From Xylogone sp. PMI_703 (lineage: Eukaryota > Ascomycota > Leotiomycetes), in contig JAJTUQ010000002.1 in assembly GCA_021399445.1 (NCBI GenBank), positions 4,898,001 to 4,962,000 of the forward strand: a stretch of DNA of 64,000 nucleotides. Reading direction: 5' to 3'. The translations under genes and the position numbers were made by a program. A model generated the notes under the pieces. That model was not told where the DNA came from. It saw nothing but the letters and a program-made list of their open reading frames with translations, and made no database searches. Shown one piece after another: positions 1 to 12,499 of this stretch (position 1 is its first letter; each line of letters starts with the position of its first letter).

Positions 1-708
1 TTGAGTGGGGAGCCACCGGGGCTACCACTAGGAAGAATGGCTTCTGTGAATCAACCGCCTCGTCAAGAAGACCATAAGCCTTGTTCCCGAGGACGTCTGT
101 TGAATATTTTCCTTCCCAGCTGACGGGAGGCTCATTATTTCTCTGAAATGTCGCATTCAAGTATTCATAGGTATGGGGGTCTAGAAGGAAGTCTGATGAT
201 GTCCAGCCAGCTGGATGAGGCGAGTTCCAATTCTCAACAGTATGTGCGTTAAACAGTTTTCCTGTATAGTATGTGGAGTAACCAGCTTCCTGAAGCCATA
301 CCGGAAGATAATTCTCGTTGAATCCTTGTGCTACAAATTTAGGATACCCCCCTACGTATAAACGGGTCAATGATATTAACACCTATTAGAGCTCCACGGA
401 GACAACGTACCATATGGAGGAAATACATCGGTAACGTTGGTATTATGAGCGTTTCTTCCTGTCCACAAGGACACTCGAGAGGGGCAACACACCGCTGTTG
501 TACAATAATGACGCTTGTAAAGTGTTCCTTCATTGATTAGATATTTATGTAGCAATGGCATGTAGTCCAACGATTGTAAATGTACATCTTGGTCGTCTGT
601 TAGGATGAAGACAATATTAGGTCTTCTATCTGTGGAAGTGAGGGGGATTTGGTCCAATGCCTGAGCCGTGATACTCAAGGCTAGCACAGCGCCGAAATGA
701 AACTTCAT
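1..708 (-). CDS. Secreted sulfatase (arylsulfatase family), 5' part only
   Basis: Type I sulfatases hydrolyse sulfate esters using a formylglycine made from an active-site Cys or Ser. Exon 1 (708..411) starts at MKFHFG, with a hydrophobic signal peptide of about 17 residues. It then shows the metal-binding NIVFILTDDQD stretch and the sulfatase signature CCPSRVSLWTGR, whose first Cys is the residue expected to become formylglycine. An intron at 410..352 (GTACGT donor, TAG acceptor) joins PPYG to the conserved GGYPKFVAQGFNENYLP. Exon 2 continues through YYTGKLFNAH and is open to the window edge, so the C-terminal half and stop lie outside. It probably acts outside the cell or in the secretory path, scavenging sulfate or modifying sulfated compounds. 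The substrate cannot be read from this part. The gene diverges from the MFS transporter at 1203. Confidence 0.9.
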
Positions 709-1202
709 TATCGATAATTGTTGAATTAGCAAGTGCAATTGGGGGAAGTGAAGATGGAATCAAGCATAAGCTATGCGGAATAAATCATCATCGCAGGAGT
801 TAGCCTAGCTAAACAGGCTGAGAAGAGAGCTCAGAACTGGAAAATACTGCTCTGTACCGATTGCGACGCTGTGGTTGCAGCTGTACGCTTCGGTAGTGGG
901 ATAATTGCGTGCTGATGAGGCTGTCGCATGTCATACACCATCGGATTCTTTTGCCGCTCTGTGGAAGCTTGAAAAACTCCAAGACCCTTTAACGTATACG
1001 GTTAATTTCACTTCGAGTGAAGACCTTGAGATTAGATTGGCTGGTTTTAGAGTAGCGATGAGTCAAATTTTGAATATCCGCTGAAATTTGTTGTTTACCT
1101 TTTCTTCTTCCAGTTTTATTCCTGAGAATATTTGCACATCCATCTCATTGCTGATTGCATATTGATGTACCGAAAGCCATTAAATAGCTGAAAGTAGAGC
1201 CA
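709..1202. promoter_or_regulatory. Shared upstream region of sulfatase (-) and MFS transporter (+)
   Basis: A 494-bp gap between two divergently transcribed start codons. It must hold both promoters. I see no convincing TATA box, operator palindrome or small gene in it. Confidence 0.5.
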
Positions 1203-3330
1203 ATGTCAAACCGTGATCCGGAAAACGGTGGGCAACACCCAATTGAAACGGAATCCTCTCCATTATTGATATCTACTACTGAGGGATCTTCATCCAAGTC
1301 AAAGCTTCAGTATGAAGCAACTGTTGTAGCAACCTCTCCTGGGTTGAGTGATGCGAGCGAGTCAACCTCAGTACACGAAGATGAAATAAGTGAACGCTCC
1401 TCGCCAACAAAGAGTGTCTTCGGAATTATAAGTCTTTTACTCATTGGTACGTGCACTATCTGTTTCATGGAAGGACAGCTTCAGCTAACCTATAGTGCTA
1501 AGGGGTTTTCATGTCCAATGCTGATGGGACCCTCGTCCTGGCGACATATGGAACTGTATCCTCCGAATTTGGAGCCTTTGATAGTGCAAGCTGGTTAACA
1601 ACAAGTTACTCTCTTGCAGCGGCAGCTTTACAACCTCTGGCCGGAAAACTGAGCGATATATATGGCAGAAAGGGCATTATCATAATATCATATACGCTGT
1701 TTACCGCTGGAGCATTGGTAACGTAAGAACAATAAAGGAAATAAATTGTTGAATACGGATACTCATCCTGTAATAGAGGTACAGCTCAGTCAATGTGGCA
1801 GATAATTGCTGGCAGAATCCTCGGCGGCTTTGGCGCTGCTGGAATGACAGTTCTTGTTTCAATTCTTATAACAGGTTAGTTGCTGATAGTTCAGATTCAC
1901 TTACCGCCCCTCTAATCTATGTGCGAAGACCTTGTACCTCTTATCCAGGTGGCTGCATGGAGAAGTTACGTGAATGTCGTGGCAACGACTGGGCGAAGCA
2001 TTGGAGGACCTCTCGGTGGCTTTCTTGCGGATACCGTAGGCTGGAGATGGTCAGTTTTCCCGCCCCAATAGGAGATTGAGGCTAATATTTTCTCTACTAG
2101 GTCTTTCATCGCTCAGGGGCCAGTAATGTTAGTTGCTATTGCTTTAGTAGCCCTAAAGCTACCTGGAGATACGTCAGCAAAAAACCAGACGAAAGGACAG
2201 CCTTCTAAATTAAGACGTATAGACTTCGTTGGAGCTCTCTTGGTTGCTCTAACAATCTCCTCATTGTTAGGAGCTTTGAGTCTTGGTGGACAAAACCTTC
2301 CATGGTCTCATCCTATAGTAATCGGTCTCGGCCTCGGTTCAATTATCCTGGGAAGCATTTTCGTAACCTATGAAATAAGATACGCCTTAGAGCCTGTATT
2401 TCCACCACTTTTACTTCTTCGCCGAGATGTTGTGACATCGTATGCTATAAGTGCTTTGCAAAGCGCTGCACAACTTGGAGTTCGTCTTCCACCTCTTAGG
2501 CTCATTTGCCGATCTGTCGTGCAAAGTTTAATGCAAGATACTGACTCCTTTTGCAGATGATGTTCTCTGTCCCTTTATATTTTCAAGTAACTCAAGAAGC
2601 CTCCATCGCTCAGGCGGGATCATATCTATTCCCGGCAGTATTGGGAAATACAGTTGGCACTATCATCGCTGGAATAATTATCCAAAAAACTGGTCGGTAC
2701 AAGCGACTGGTCACCCTTGCGACAACAGCTAGTTCTTTGTCATATCTGACATTAATTCTGCGTTGGAAGGGGAAGATTTCAGTCTTCGAGGCGTTGGAAA
2801 TTATTCCGAGCGGTTTCGGGACTGGTATGGTCCAGGCGACTGCCTTCATCGCACTAACAAGTAGCCTTGAGCATAAAGAGATAGCCATGGCTACTAGTGG
2901 AATGTATTTAATAACTTCTATTGGCATGGTCACCGGAATCGCTGTTTCTAGTGCGGTGCAACAGGGAGGTTTGAGAGCACTGCTTCTTAGGGCTCTACAT
3001 GGCCCCGATTCTGGAAAGGTCAGTAATAAGATTGGTAGCTGCACAAGTTATGATACTGACCTCGGAATTCACAGATCATCGAGAGAGTAATTTCAGATGT
3101 ATCAACTTTACCAAAATTAGACTCTACAATCCGTGAGATTGTTGTTGCGAGCTATGTCAAAAGCATAGAGTATAGCCACAGTAAGTATCTATTTCTATAT
3201 TAACTTGACGTATAATTTTCGGCATTGTTCGCAAGAGAGAGGACTGAAATCATCCATAGTGGTATCGTTAGGGTGCTCTTTGACGGCTCTGATCATTTCT
3301 CTGGTGATTAGAGAGCATCCACTCAAGTAG
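1203..3330 (+). CDS. MFS transporter, DHA2 family (14-TM drug/basic amino acid type)
   Basis: Proton-coupled transporter of about 574 aa in eight exons; introns at 1447-1502, 1723-1776, 1875-1928, 2050-2100, 2480-2556, 3019-3074 and 3181-3235. After a roughly 70-residue hydrophilic, Ser-rich N-tail come the conserved VFMSNADGTLVLATYG first helix, the motif-A loop GKLSDIYGRKG, and the motif-C region GGPLGGFLADTVGWRW. The middle helices carry FSVPLYFQVTQEAS. The family pattern matches vacuolar basic amino acid permeases (Vba/Fnx type) and related multidrug exporters. Those are usually placed in the vacuolar or plasma membrane, but substrate and location are inference. All splice joins restore the conserved frame and the last exon ends at REHPLK-stop. 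A second transporter of the same superfamily lies at 10545-12499 but is too divergent to be a recent tandem copy. Confidence 0.9.
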
Positions 3331-3783
3331 CTCAAGCAACGTAGATGGAAGAATATAGCCAATACGGGGGATAAAATAGAAAGTCATGAAAAGCAAATGG
3401 ATCAACTCTAAACAAGAATTTATGAGAAGAGCCCCATTTTGTATAATGAATATTGAGGCTGAAAATCAGATCAAGGATTTGATCATTCAAATGCGAAAGC
3501 GGGTTAATAATCCGCATCCAGAGAGGTAACTATTAAAGCCTACTTTCTCCATTTACGCTCTGAGGTATTGGCATGGCTCTGTGTGGCGGTAATCACTTTG
3601 CTCTTAGAGAACAAGATCACGTAAGGGTGCCGCCCTTAACTCTAGGAATATGTAATGATCACTATTTAGATGAATATTAGAACACTGTGTTACAATCATT
3701 AAAAAGCTCTAAACCAACTAGCATATCTAATAGCTTACACAAACAAGAAACAAAGTTTACCGAGAGGTGAATGTAGCTCGCAA
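3331..3783. other. Convergent 3' intergenic region
   Basis: About 450 bp between the MFS stop and the SAC1 stop, which face each other. It is AT-rich with short oligo-A/T runs, as expected for 3' UTRs and polyadenylation signals. No gene or repeat recognised. Confidence 0.6.
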
Positions 3784-6010
3784 TTATTCCGTCCGCTTTT
3801 TGCCCTCTTCCGCGTTAGTATATCTAGCCATGCTGAGACCTCTCTCGTGTCTTGTAACAAGTGGGCCGATAACCTTATCCTTGCGTAAATCCCGAAGAGC
3901 TTCCTGGAAACCTTCTGTAGCCCATGGTCTCGGGTTAAGTTTAGGCCAGTTAACCTGATCAGGCAATGTTAGCAAAAATTCTTACCCGCACCGTACGGAT
4001 CCAAATGGGTACTTACATAGAGCATGCCATTATTATAAATGAAGTTCAAGCACCAGCAACCAACCGCAAACCAGAACAAAACAAATAGCCGTAGAGGCAA
4101 GACAGTTGCATCTGGCAGCCGTCTAGTAAATGTACCAACAAAAACAAAGAACATACTGAAAGCCAAGAGATAGGGTATGCTCTGAACGAGCAAGGGCCGC
4201 CTGTCTACGAAAAGAAGCCCACTGCCAGCAGTTGAAGTGGGGAGATATGCGCCAAGAAAAAGATCGAATGCATCCTGTTTTGGACCATCTGTGAAGTTAT
4301 TCTTCGCATACCGAGTTATTGAATTCTGTAAATCCTGGAGAGCTCCTGCTGATGTTCTCTTTCCAGTTCGTGTGAAATCAGTTTTCAGAGCACCGGTGCC
4401 GGAATAAGATTTTGAGACGACATCCGCATTATCAGCCCATACTTTCCTGAAAAGGAATTCAAACCCGGGGTCTGCCGTGGTAAATGTTTCGCCAGCTTTC
4501 AAAATACCTAGATCTGTTAATTGCCTGTTGAGGGTCCAACGACCTAGCATGCTCTGCACAACATTGGTACGGTCAAGACAATCCATGCAGTTTGTTCGGA
4601 CCACACTCGTCTGATAGTTACGGACCTCTAGACGGCCATCGAGATCAGCTGGCATGGTAACGCCCCGGAAATATTGTTGCTTCTCTAAGGCATCATTCAT
4701 TTGATCTAAAAGAAGTTGTACGCGATGCCACTTGAGTCCCTTTGTCTCATGGTGAAAGTCAAAATAAACGTAATGAAGTCGGTCGTACTGTTGTTGTCGT
4801 CTAGTAGAATCGATAAAATGAAACTTTTCATCAGACAGCTTGTCCTGCTGCATGCTTTCAGCTGGTGATGTTGATAGAATCTTGACGATTTGTTCATAAG
4901 CCTCCTTCACCCGCTGCTCTCTTCCTGTATGTTTGACCAAATTGACAATGTAGTTGTCTCCATACAGGCGGATCTGCTCATCAAAATGAGCGGCGGCGGC
5001 AGCAGTAGCAGAATCGACGCCACGTATCTGGAGTTTAGGAGTATAATGCAAGGTGTTCACCTCAGCCCAGAATACAGGAACGCTGCCTCTGGTCTGGACA
5101 TAAGAGAGAATCTGTGTTTCCTTGCCTCCCGAACCACCGACCTTCCCGTTCTGCATCCCTCCTCCACCTGCAAATCCACCAAGCCCAGACGCGTTATCAT
5201 TCAATACTATGACCTGCTCCGTCTCATTAAAGTTTGCAACATGGCCTTCCTCGTCCACTCCCCGGGTAAAATATCTTGTTCCAGCACGGAATCGAGACCG
5301 ACGAGTAATTAGCACCAGTGTCAAAGATGTAGATCTTATCTTCGTGGGTATTATCTCGAGCATTCCATACATGACAGGTAAGATGTAGGGATCAACGCCT
5401 GGCTGCTGCCCATGTTGATTGCGGGTTCCTGTAGTTCGGAAATCTATTAGGTCAGATTGAATGAATCTATTCCAAAAGAATCGATCGTCTGCGCGCTTCC
5501 ACAGTGGTAACGATGAGTCAATATGAGATTGCCGCTGAAAGGAGTTGGTTATGTCTAGAGAATAAGAGAAATACATCGGTCCAGATCTGATAAGGTTCTT
5601 CAACATGGACAGGTATGTATCTTCGTCGGGGTCGTGGAGAGGTCGTTCACGTAGGGGCAAGAACTCCGTAGCAATAACCTTATACACCATATGTCCCCGT
5701 AATCTTCCCATAGGTTGCGCTTTTGTTATCACAATAATATATTTATCTAGTTTCATCAGCTTTAATATTCTTCTCCGGCTAAGGCAGAGAAAAGGAGGGG
5801 CTTACCCAGACGCAACTTGATCATTCCCAATATTCCAGCAATACTGGAAACGCGCTTCCCGCCAAGCAAAGCCCCATCATTCAACCTTAGATCACCTGTC
5901 GGACGGTCTATAACTAACGTAGGAGCTGAAGGCGTTGAGGGGGACGTGAAAGCATAATGTGAAGTGGAAGCGTGGACATTTATGTCCCGGAATGGCAATG
6001 AGCTTGCCAT
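3784..6010 (-). CDS. SAC1: Phosphoinositide phosphatase SAC1 (ER/Golgi membrane)
   Basis: Dephosphorylates PI4P (and PI3P, PI(3,5)P2) on ER and Golgi membranes. The model has three exons: 6010..5806, 5746..4017 and 3954..3784, giving 701 aa, close to the usual fungal length. Exon 1 ends in SSIAGILGMIKLRL and joins DKYIIVITKAQP. The catalytic CX5R motif appears as RTNCMDCLDRTN in exon 2. Near the C-terminus two hydrophobic segments (around LLAFSMFFVFVG and LFVLFWFAVGCWC) form the membrane anchor. The last intron (4016..3955, GTAAGT donor, TGCTAAC branch, CAG acceptor) joins NNGMLY to VNWPKLNPRPW. The cytosolic tail ends NAEEGKKRTE. If that intron is retained the protein would stop early after about 15 unrelated residues. 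The gene diverges from the Rab5-like gene. Confidence 0.96.
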
Positions 6011-6539
6011 ATTTGCAAAACTTTAGCTAAGGTGAGCCAAGGTGAAACTGCAATCAACTGCGATACATAGGTCGAAGAGGTTATTCTGCGATGCTGAATC
6101 AAAGAGTGTTTAGGAGAACTGGCAACAGTGCTTTTGGTAGCGCTCCAGCCTCGCTATGCTATCTGAAATTAATATGGAGGGAGATTACTACAGAAAGCAA
6201 ATGTTAAGGCCACCCAATTTATTTCAGGGGCAGAATACACTAAATTCAAAGAGACATTTGAGAGGATCAAATTTAATTATCCCCCACACGAAGCCACCTT
6301 GATTGATTGCGGGCATTATTGATCCTTCGCTGCGCTGACGACGGTTTTCACGTGATCCCTAGGCTGTCGTGGCGCCTTGCCTGGCAAGGTTAGCGACCTG
6401 TCAACGTCACGGCGAGCTCCAGAAGTCGGTATCTTTACAAGCACAACACCCCAACACGACAGGCTGTAACATACACCAAACTCTTCAATAGAATCTGTAC
6501 ACATAGTATACTGCAACAAACGATCAATCACTTTCGAAG
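6011..6539. promoter_or_regulatory. Divergent promoter of SAC1 (-) and Rab5-like gene (+)
   Basis: 529 bp between the two start codons. The only recognisable element is the CACGTG site listed separately at 6349. I see no coding potential in the region. Confidence 0.55.
6349..6354. promoter_or_regulatory. E-box CACGTG (Cbf1/bHLH-type site)
   Basis: The core CACGTG with flanks reads ATCACGTGA on the minus strand, matching RTCACRTG, the Cbf1/CDE-I consensus. It lies about 190 bp upstream of the Rab5-like ATG and about 340 bp upstream of the SAC1 ATG. Function is inferred from the motif and position only. Confidence 0.4.
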
Positions 6540-7432
6540 ATGGCCACCAGAGGAGCTCCCGGCGCTCGACCTTCTAACACTCGCTTTGCCCAATTCAAAC
6601 TAGTCCTTCTTGGTATGCTCTAGGCCCAGATCTTCCATATGATAGAGAATGGAACCCAGTGTGCTAACATTAAGTTAGGAGAATCCGCTGTAGGGAAGGT
6701 AGGTTCACATGAGAACTTTGATGTCACTTTAACCTAACTGCTTCATAGAGTTCGATCGTATTGCGGTTTGTTAAGGTATATAACGATGCGGGTTTTCTTT
6801 AATGCTGCCACTTACTGATAGCGCTGAACAGGACGCATTCGATTCTTATCGCGAATCTACCATCGGTGCTGCATTTCTTACCCAAACAATTTCGTTGGAT
6901 GAGACCACAACCGTCAAGTTTGAGATATGGGATACTGCTGGGCAGGAAAGATACAAGTCACTTGCACCCATGTACTATCGAAATGCAAACTGTGCTGTAG
7001 TTGTTTATGATATAACACAGGCCGTGCGTTTTAACATCCTCAATACATCTCAGAAAGATAATGCTAACTATTCCTAAACAGTCCTCCTTAGATAAAGCAA
7101 AGGCATGGGTGAAGGAACTTCAACGGCAAGCGAACGAAAATATCATCATTGCACTTGCGGGAAATAAGCTCGACTTAGTGACAGAACAACCCGATAAACG
7201 CGCTATTGCAACTGCAGATGCTGAGGCGTACGCAAAGGAGGCTGGCTTACTTTTCTTTGAGACATCAGCAAAGACAGCGGAGAACGTGAGAGAACTGTTC
7301 ACAGCTATTGCCAAAAAGTTGCCATTAGACCAAGCTGGACCAAGAAATCCTAGAGCTGGACCACGGGCAGGCGTAGATTTGCGACCCGAAGCCCCGGGCA
7401 CGCAAGCACAAGGAGGTCCATGTGCCTGTTAA
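6540..7432 (+). CDS. VPS21: Rab5-family small GTPase (Vps21/Ypt51-like)
   Basis: Early-endosome Rab GTPase controlling vesicle tethering and fusion through effectors such as the CORVET complex. Five exons (6540-6612, 6679-6698, 6749-6775, 6832-7023, 7082-7432) give 220 aa. The P-loop GESAVGKSS is split across exons 1-3, with exons of only 20 and 27 nt. The effector loop reads [11 protein letters not shown], as in Rab5. Other G motifs are WDTAGQE, NKLD and ETSAK. The C-terminus GGPCAC is a CXC double-prenylation signal. The third-to-fourth exon joint restores FVK-DAFDSYR, and the last join gives DITQASSLDKAK using a less common GTGCGT donor. The assignment to the Rab5 group is strong. If there are several paralogs, I cannot tell which one this is. 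Confidence 0.95.
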
Positions 7433-8050
7433 ATAAGTCTGTTTTCAGGCTATGACTTCGGTGAATAAGATGATGGGGACAGTAGAGTCCTCCACTTTAT
7501 AGTTCAGTTTTGAGCTGATCTTTCTCGAACGGATCTTCATGCACACGTCGGTTTCTCTTATGAACTTGCTTGGCTTAATTACTAGAGGCATTAACAGAGT
7601 GTGGCTGCCTTTGACTCTATGAGAGATGCCTTTAGACTATTTTACTTATTTCATACTTTTGCCAAGGGTTGGGTGCTGCAATATTTGGCTTGCAAGGCGT
7701 GAGAGGCTTTCCTAATTGTTATGCGGCATTTGGGCTGTACAAGTACAATATGGCAAGAGAATATACTTTTAATTAACTATTTCAATGAATGTGCATCATC
7801 ATATTGACAATGATATCATCAATTGTGTTCAAGATTTAGTGTGCAGGCGATATTGGCTGAAGATCATGACTAACCTAATAAATATATACATTTAGCTTGT
7901 TTGGGTAGACGCATCATCGGAAACGTCGTTCGACTCGGTAACCTGGCGAACTTTTGTCGGCCGCCCTAAGAAACTTCCACTCGGTTTCGCCCGAACCTCG
8001 CGCTCTAGCAACATTACCTCAACAACCATTGTCGCTCAACGCAGCCGGAC
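7433..8050. other. Intergenic: Rab5 3' region and MIC60 promoter
   Basis: 618 bp between tandem plus-strand genes. The left half is AT-rich 3' UTR-like sequence and the right half is more GC-rich promoter/5' UTR. No gene or repeat seen. Confidence 0.55.
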
Positions 8051-10092
8051 ATGCTGCGAGCTACTCTTCAGTCGTCGAGGGCGTTCAGCTATAGGCCGAT
8101 TGCGGCTAATGTTGGGCGTCAATGGCGTGGTCAAACTGGTCTTGTGCAATTTGGTGCCTTGGTAAGAGCTTCAAGCTTCAGTACGTTAGGAGGTATAATT
8201 TAGGATTGCTCTAACGGTTGACTATCTATAGAGAGGGTTTGCGGATGAAAAGAAGTTAGATACTACCTCTCCCACTCCTGCCACTCCGAGCTCCAGTTCT
8301 ACAATTCCTCCAGAAACCATTCCACCACCAGCTTCTGCAGCCCCAAAGCCCCCGCCACCACCAGCACCGAAGCCAAAGAAGCATAGGCTACGAAGACTAC
8401 TAGTCACTCTCATCCTTTTGACAGGTCTCGGCTTTGGTGGTGGGGTGTACTATTCTCGAATCAATGATAATTTCCATGACTTTTTTACCGAATATGTCCC
8501 GTACGGCGAAGAGGCAGTTCTATACTTTGAAGAACAAGAATTTCGAAAGAGGTTTCCCAGTGCCCTTGGTCGTAAATCTAGGGATACAGGCGAGCGCGTT
8601 AAGATACCAAGTCAGAGCGGAGTATCTTGGAGAGTAGCAGATGATTCAGAGAGACATACTACCTCTGTAAAGAAAGACCAGCCAAAACCAGCAAGTGAAC
8701 AGTCACGACCCGGTTCTGCACCAGCCGAAATCTCCCCCGCTCCAGATACGAAGTCAAAACAGATGCCAAGCCCAGATAAGCCTTCTCATCCGGTTCCCCA
8801 CACATCCCAGGAAACAGCGTCCCTTAAGAAAGGAGAGGAGCCGAAGGAAGAGCCTAAGAAAACATCCCCTGCATCTTTCAAAGCACCTGAAGTTGATGAG
8901 CCCTCAAGATTTCCAGATGAGGTTACCCGGATTGATCCCATCAATATTAAGGACGCCAATGAACCTCTGGTTCAGGACCTTGTCAAGATTATCAACGACA
9001 TCATCACCGTGGTCAACGCCGATAATGCTAACTCTCGTTTCTCCGCAACTATTGGAAAGGCCAAAGATGAATTGAGCAAAGTTGGCGGGAAAATCAACGA
9101 GTTGAAAGAAGCGGCCAAGAAGGATGCTGACGCAAAGATAAAATCTTCACATGAGGATTTTGATCGTGCGGCTAAGGAGTTAATTCGAAGACTCGAAAAC
9201 GAGATGCGTGAACAGGAGGCGAAATGGAGGGATGAGTATGAGGCGGAACGTCAGAAGATACAGGAAGCGTATGATCACAAACTCAAGGCAGAAATTGAGC
9301 GAGCTAATGAGCTCAATGAGAAACGGTTGCAGAATCAATTGCTAGAACAAGCTGTTGAGCTAAAACAGAAATTCATTGAGGAAGTAAGAAACCGCGTTGA
9401 AGAGGAACGAAATGGGCGATTAGGGAAACTGTCCGAACTTTCCAACTCTGTTGGTGAGCTTGAGAAGCTTACCACTGACTGGAACTCTGTTTTAGACACA
9501 AATTTGCAGACCCAACATCTACATGTTGCAGTCGAAGCAGTTCGTGCAATTGTGGAAGGTTCCAGTGGAGCACGCCCATTTACCAAGGAATTGGTAGCTT
9601 TGAAAGAGATTGCGGGAGATGACCCAGTTGTTAATGCAGCGATTGCTTCGATTAACCCCACTGCATACCAACATGGTATTTCTAGCCCTGCTCAATTGAT
9701 TGATCGGTTCCGTAAGGTAGCAACCGAAGTGCGCAAGGCCTCCCTACTGCCTGAAGAAGCTGGTGTTGCGAGCCACGCATCGAGTTATCTTCTCAGCAAA
9801 ATCATGTTTAAGAAGAAGGGACTCGCGGCTGGCGATGACGTAGAGAGCATATTAACGAGAACCGAGACGTATTTAGAAGAGGGAGATCTGGACGGTGCAG
9901 CTAGAGAGATGAATGGCCTTCAAGGATGGGCAAAGATGCTCAGCAAAGATTGGCTGAATGAGGTGAGGAGGGTATTGGAGGTTCAACAAGCCCTTGATGT
10001 AAGTTCCACAGACTGGACGCCTACTACGATATACTGACACATGCTAGGTCATTTCGACAGAAGCTCGATTGCAAAGCCTGAGGCTTCACTAG
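8051..10092 (+). CDS. MIC60: MICOS complex subunit MIC60 (mitofilin)
   Basis: Inner-membrane organiser that builds crista junctions and contacts the outer membrane. Exons 8051-8161, 8232-9998 and 10048-10092 encode 640 aa. The start MLRATLQSSRAFSYRP is a classic Arg-rich mitochondrial presequence. It is followed by a Pro/Ala-rich linker, a basic stop-transfer flank and one TM segment (LLVTLILLTGLGFGGGVYY). A Pro/Lys-rich intermembrane-space segment follows, then a long charged coiled coil (roughly residues 240-400) and the C-terminal mitofilin signature. A 49-nt final intron joins QQALD to VISTEARLQSLRLH-stop. Reading through this intron would replace the signature's last 14 residues with an unrelated tail, so splicing here decides a correct C-terminus. 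Confidence 0.95.
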
Positions 10093-10544
10093 ACGGTGAT
10101 TTTCCTAATAGACTTATCTGCAGCAAGCGGCTGTCTGTGTACAAGATATGGTATTGGTAAATGTATTTATTTATCCTGACTTCTGCAGTTCTGTACCGAT
10201 GTATAAGTATCTTGAAACACTTTCCTCGTGAACCTAAGCACATACTCCCAAGCTCAGAGGCAACTACTCATTCGTTATGCGAACAACTGTCCCACGCAGC
10301 CCAGCCAGCCTCTAGGGAGTTGTATTATATATCACGAAACCAAAATTTCCAGCAAACAGAACGGTTCGCGATTAGGATATAGAGCTATGTGGTAAATGGT
10401 CATACAAACTAATTTTATCCTCGAGCGAATAATTCATCTACACTCTGCTATAATTGTGGGCAATGTAAATCCTTATATTAGAATATAGACTTTTTCAAAG
10501 AGACTCGGAACTTGTCTCAGCATTTGGCTGGTAACATTAGTAAG
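10093..10544. other. Convergent 3' intergenic region
   Basis: About 450 bp between the facing 3' ends of MIC60 and the second MFS gene. AT-rich, no open frame resembling a protein, no repeat recognised. Confidence 0.55.
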
Positions 10545-12499
10545 TTACGCATTATTATCGCCTTGTCTCTGCTCTGTCTCTTCTGCGTTCTTAACTTCCA
10601 TAGTTCCCAGCTTTTTCAATAGACCTATCTTTCCAATGTTTCTCAGACCTACAATAGTAAATCCCAAACATAGCCCTAAGAGACCTACATTAAACCATTC
10701 CACTGCTCTCAATGCTCTTAAATAGGCCGCATGTTGATTCATTCCAGTTTTAGCTTTGTTCTCCTGTACTGCTGTTTGGATAACCGCGGCAAAAGCTAGA
10801 CCCATTGAACGACCAATTCCGGCAACGGTCTGGAACATTGCACCTGCAACCGACTGATCTTTCCTTGGCAACGCCTGTGTTGTGAAAAGTCCAAGACACG
10901 GATAGACTGTATCCGGGCCGAGTGCAGCGATTGCCATTGCAGGGAATCCTTGGGCCCAGTATGTAGTGTGGGGTGGAATTGGTGCAGCGAAGAGAAGGCA
11001 TGCAATGAGTGTAGCACTCAATCCAAAGGTTAAAATATGATTAGCACTGATTCTGTCGAAAAGATAGCCCGACATGAATGATGCACATACTGTAAGAATA
11101 ATTGCGTAAGCTTGGAGTTTAAAATATATAGGAAAGTGCTTACCGCCTGTTATACCAAGCGGTATATATCGTATGGCAGTTAGAATAGCGTCGTAACCCT
11201 GATACTGTTGGAAACTGAGGATGGTTAGTAACTAATATCGGAGCTGCCTTCTCCCGAGAATACTGACTAGTATGTGGTGTATACCAAGAAATTTGTAAAG
11301 GAGCTTGAGAAGACAGTGACGATGATCATAGCAATGGAAAATCGGCCATGTCGAAATGTTGACAATTTCATCAATGGTTCTCTTGCAGTCTTTTGCTCCA
11401 AATGGTACTCCCATAATGAGAATAGAGTAAGAAGCAGGACAGAAACTACAACCATGGCTATTACATAAGAAGTCTTCCAGCCAGCGGAAGCTCCTTCTGA
11501 AAGTCCGGTCAATAAGAGAAGCAAGCCAGAGGTGAAGAGAAAGGCACCCAGCCAATCTATATTCATAACTAAAGTTATTTTAGAGATGACTTGTTGTGGA
11601 GGGTTTTCTCTTGGAATAACGTATAACCCGTTGGCACCTATAGCGAGGGCAGCTCCCGCCATAACGTAGAAAGCAACTTTCCAACTTGTAAACTGGGAAA
11701 ATATTCCGGCCTAAATGACGAGTAGAGAAATTAATCGTCTAATTCTTCAAGAGATGCATGGAGCTATTTACCACTAAGTTGCCAAAAATCTGCCCAACTG
11801 GGGCCCCAGCTGAGTAGAATGCGAAGCTGTAGTTTTTAATCCGTCCAGGAGGTATGGTGTAACCTAGGATTCCAATAGCAGTGGGAACCGTAATTGCAAA
11901 GCCCTAAAGAGAATCTTATCAACAAACTTGCAGTTATTCTAGTCGACTACACACCATTACTTACCAGCCCCTGAAATGCTCGCATAACATAGATACATAT
12001 TTCATTTGGAGAAAATGCTACTCCTAAACTGAAAGCCATGATCCAGACATTCCCAAAAACAAACAGCCGCTTTTTACCAAAGACATCCGCCAACTTCCCA
12101 AATAGGAGAAGAAAGCTTCCCGCTGTTAAGGCGTATGCTGAGGCAATCCATTCTTGTCTGGCCTCGGGGATATTCAAAGTCTTAGTAATAGTGGGGAGGG
12201 TTATAATAACAATATGGATGCCAAACGTCTACTTTCATTCATTAGCAACTATTGACCACTCTACCTTCTGGAACATATATGTTTCTCACTGATAGAAAAT
12301 TTGCCCCGGTAAGAGTTACGACCAATGGGGCTGCCTGACGAAATGTTACCATTCGTGGGTGATCCTCGTCAGCGATGATCACTGGAGCGAAGAGCGGCGG
12401 GGCTTCTGAAGCCCCTACAACCTTCTCATCATCAACTGAGGGGAAGGAGTTTGTAATGGCATTGAGACTGTGCTCATTCTTCGAAGCATCTGTCTCCAT
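10545..12499 (-). CDS. MFS transporter, DHA2-like efflux pump
   Basis: Predicted proton-driven exporter of 554 aa in six exons (12499..12290, 12228..11965, 11903..11772, 11710..11268, 11214..11144, 11089..10545). A roughly 55-residue acidic N-tail precedes helix 1. The exon-2 run QEWIASAYALTAGSFLLLFG leads into motif A, GKLADVFGKKR. Exon 3 carries GFAITVPTAIGILGY and GAPVGQIFGNL. Exon 4 ends in FLVYTTYY, joined to FQQYQGYDAILTAIRYIPLG. The family includes toxin and drug exporters as well as transporters of unknown cargo, so the substrate is not predictable. Each splice uses canonical signals and restores conserved helices. A perfect palindrome of the Zn2Cys6 type lies 287 bp upstream of the ATG (see 12786). 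Confidence 0.88.

Noticed and set aside
3955..3985. 31-nt intron at the SAC1 C-terminus using the inner GTAAG donor
   Set aside because: Too short for a fungal intron and leads to an immediate stop. The 62-nt intron with a better donor keeps frame.
1203..12499. Tandem duplication of MFS transporters
   Set aside because: The two proteins differ in motif A, intron positions and overall sequence, so they are separate subfamilies and not recent copies.
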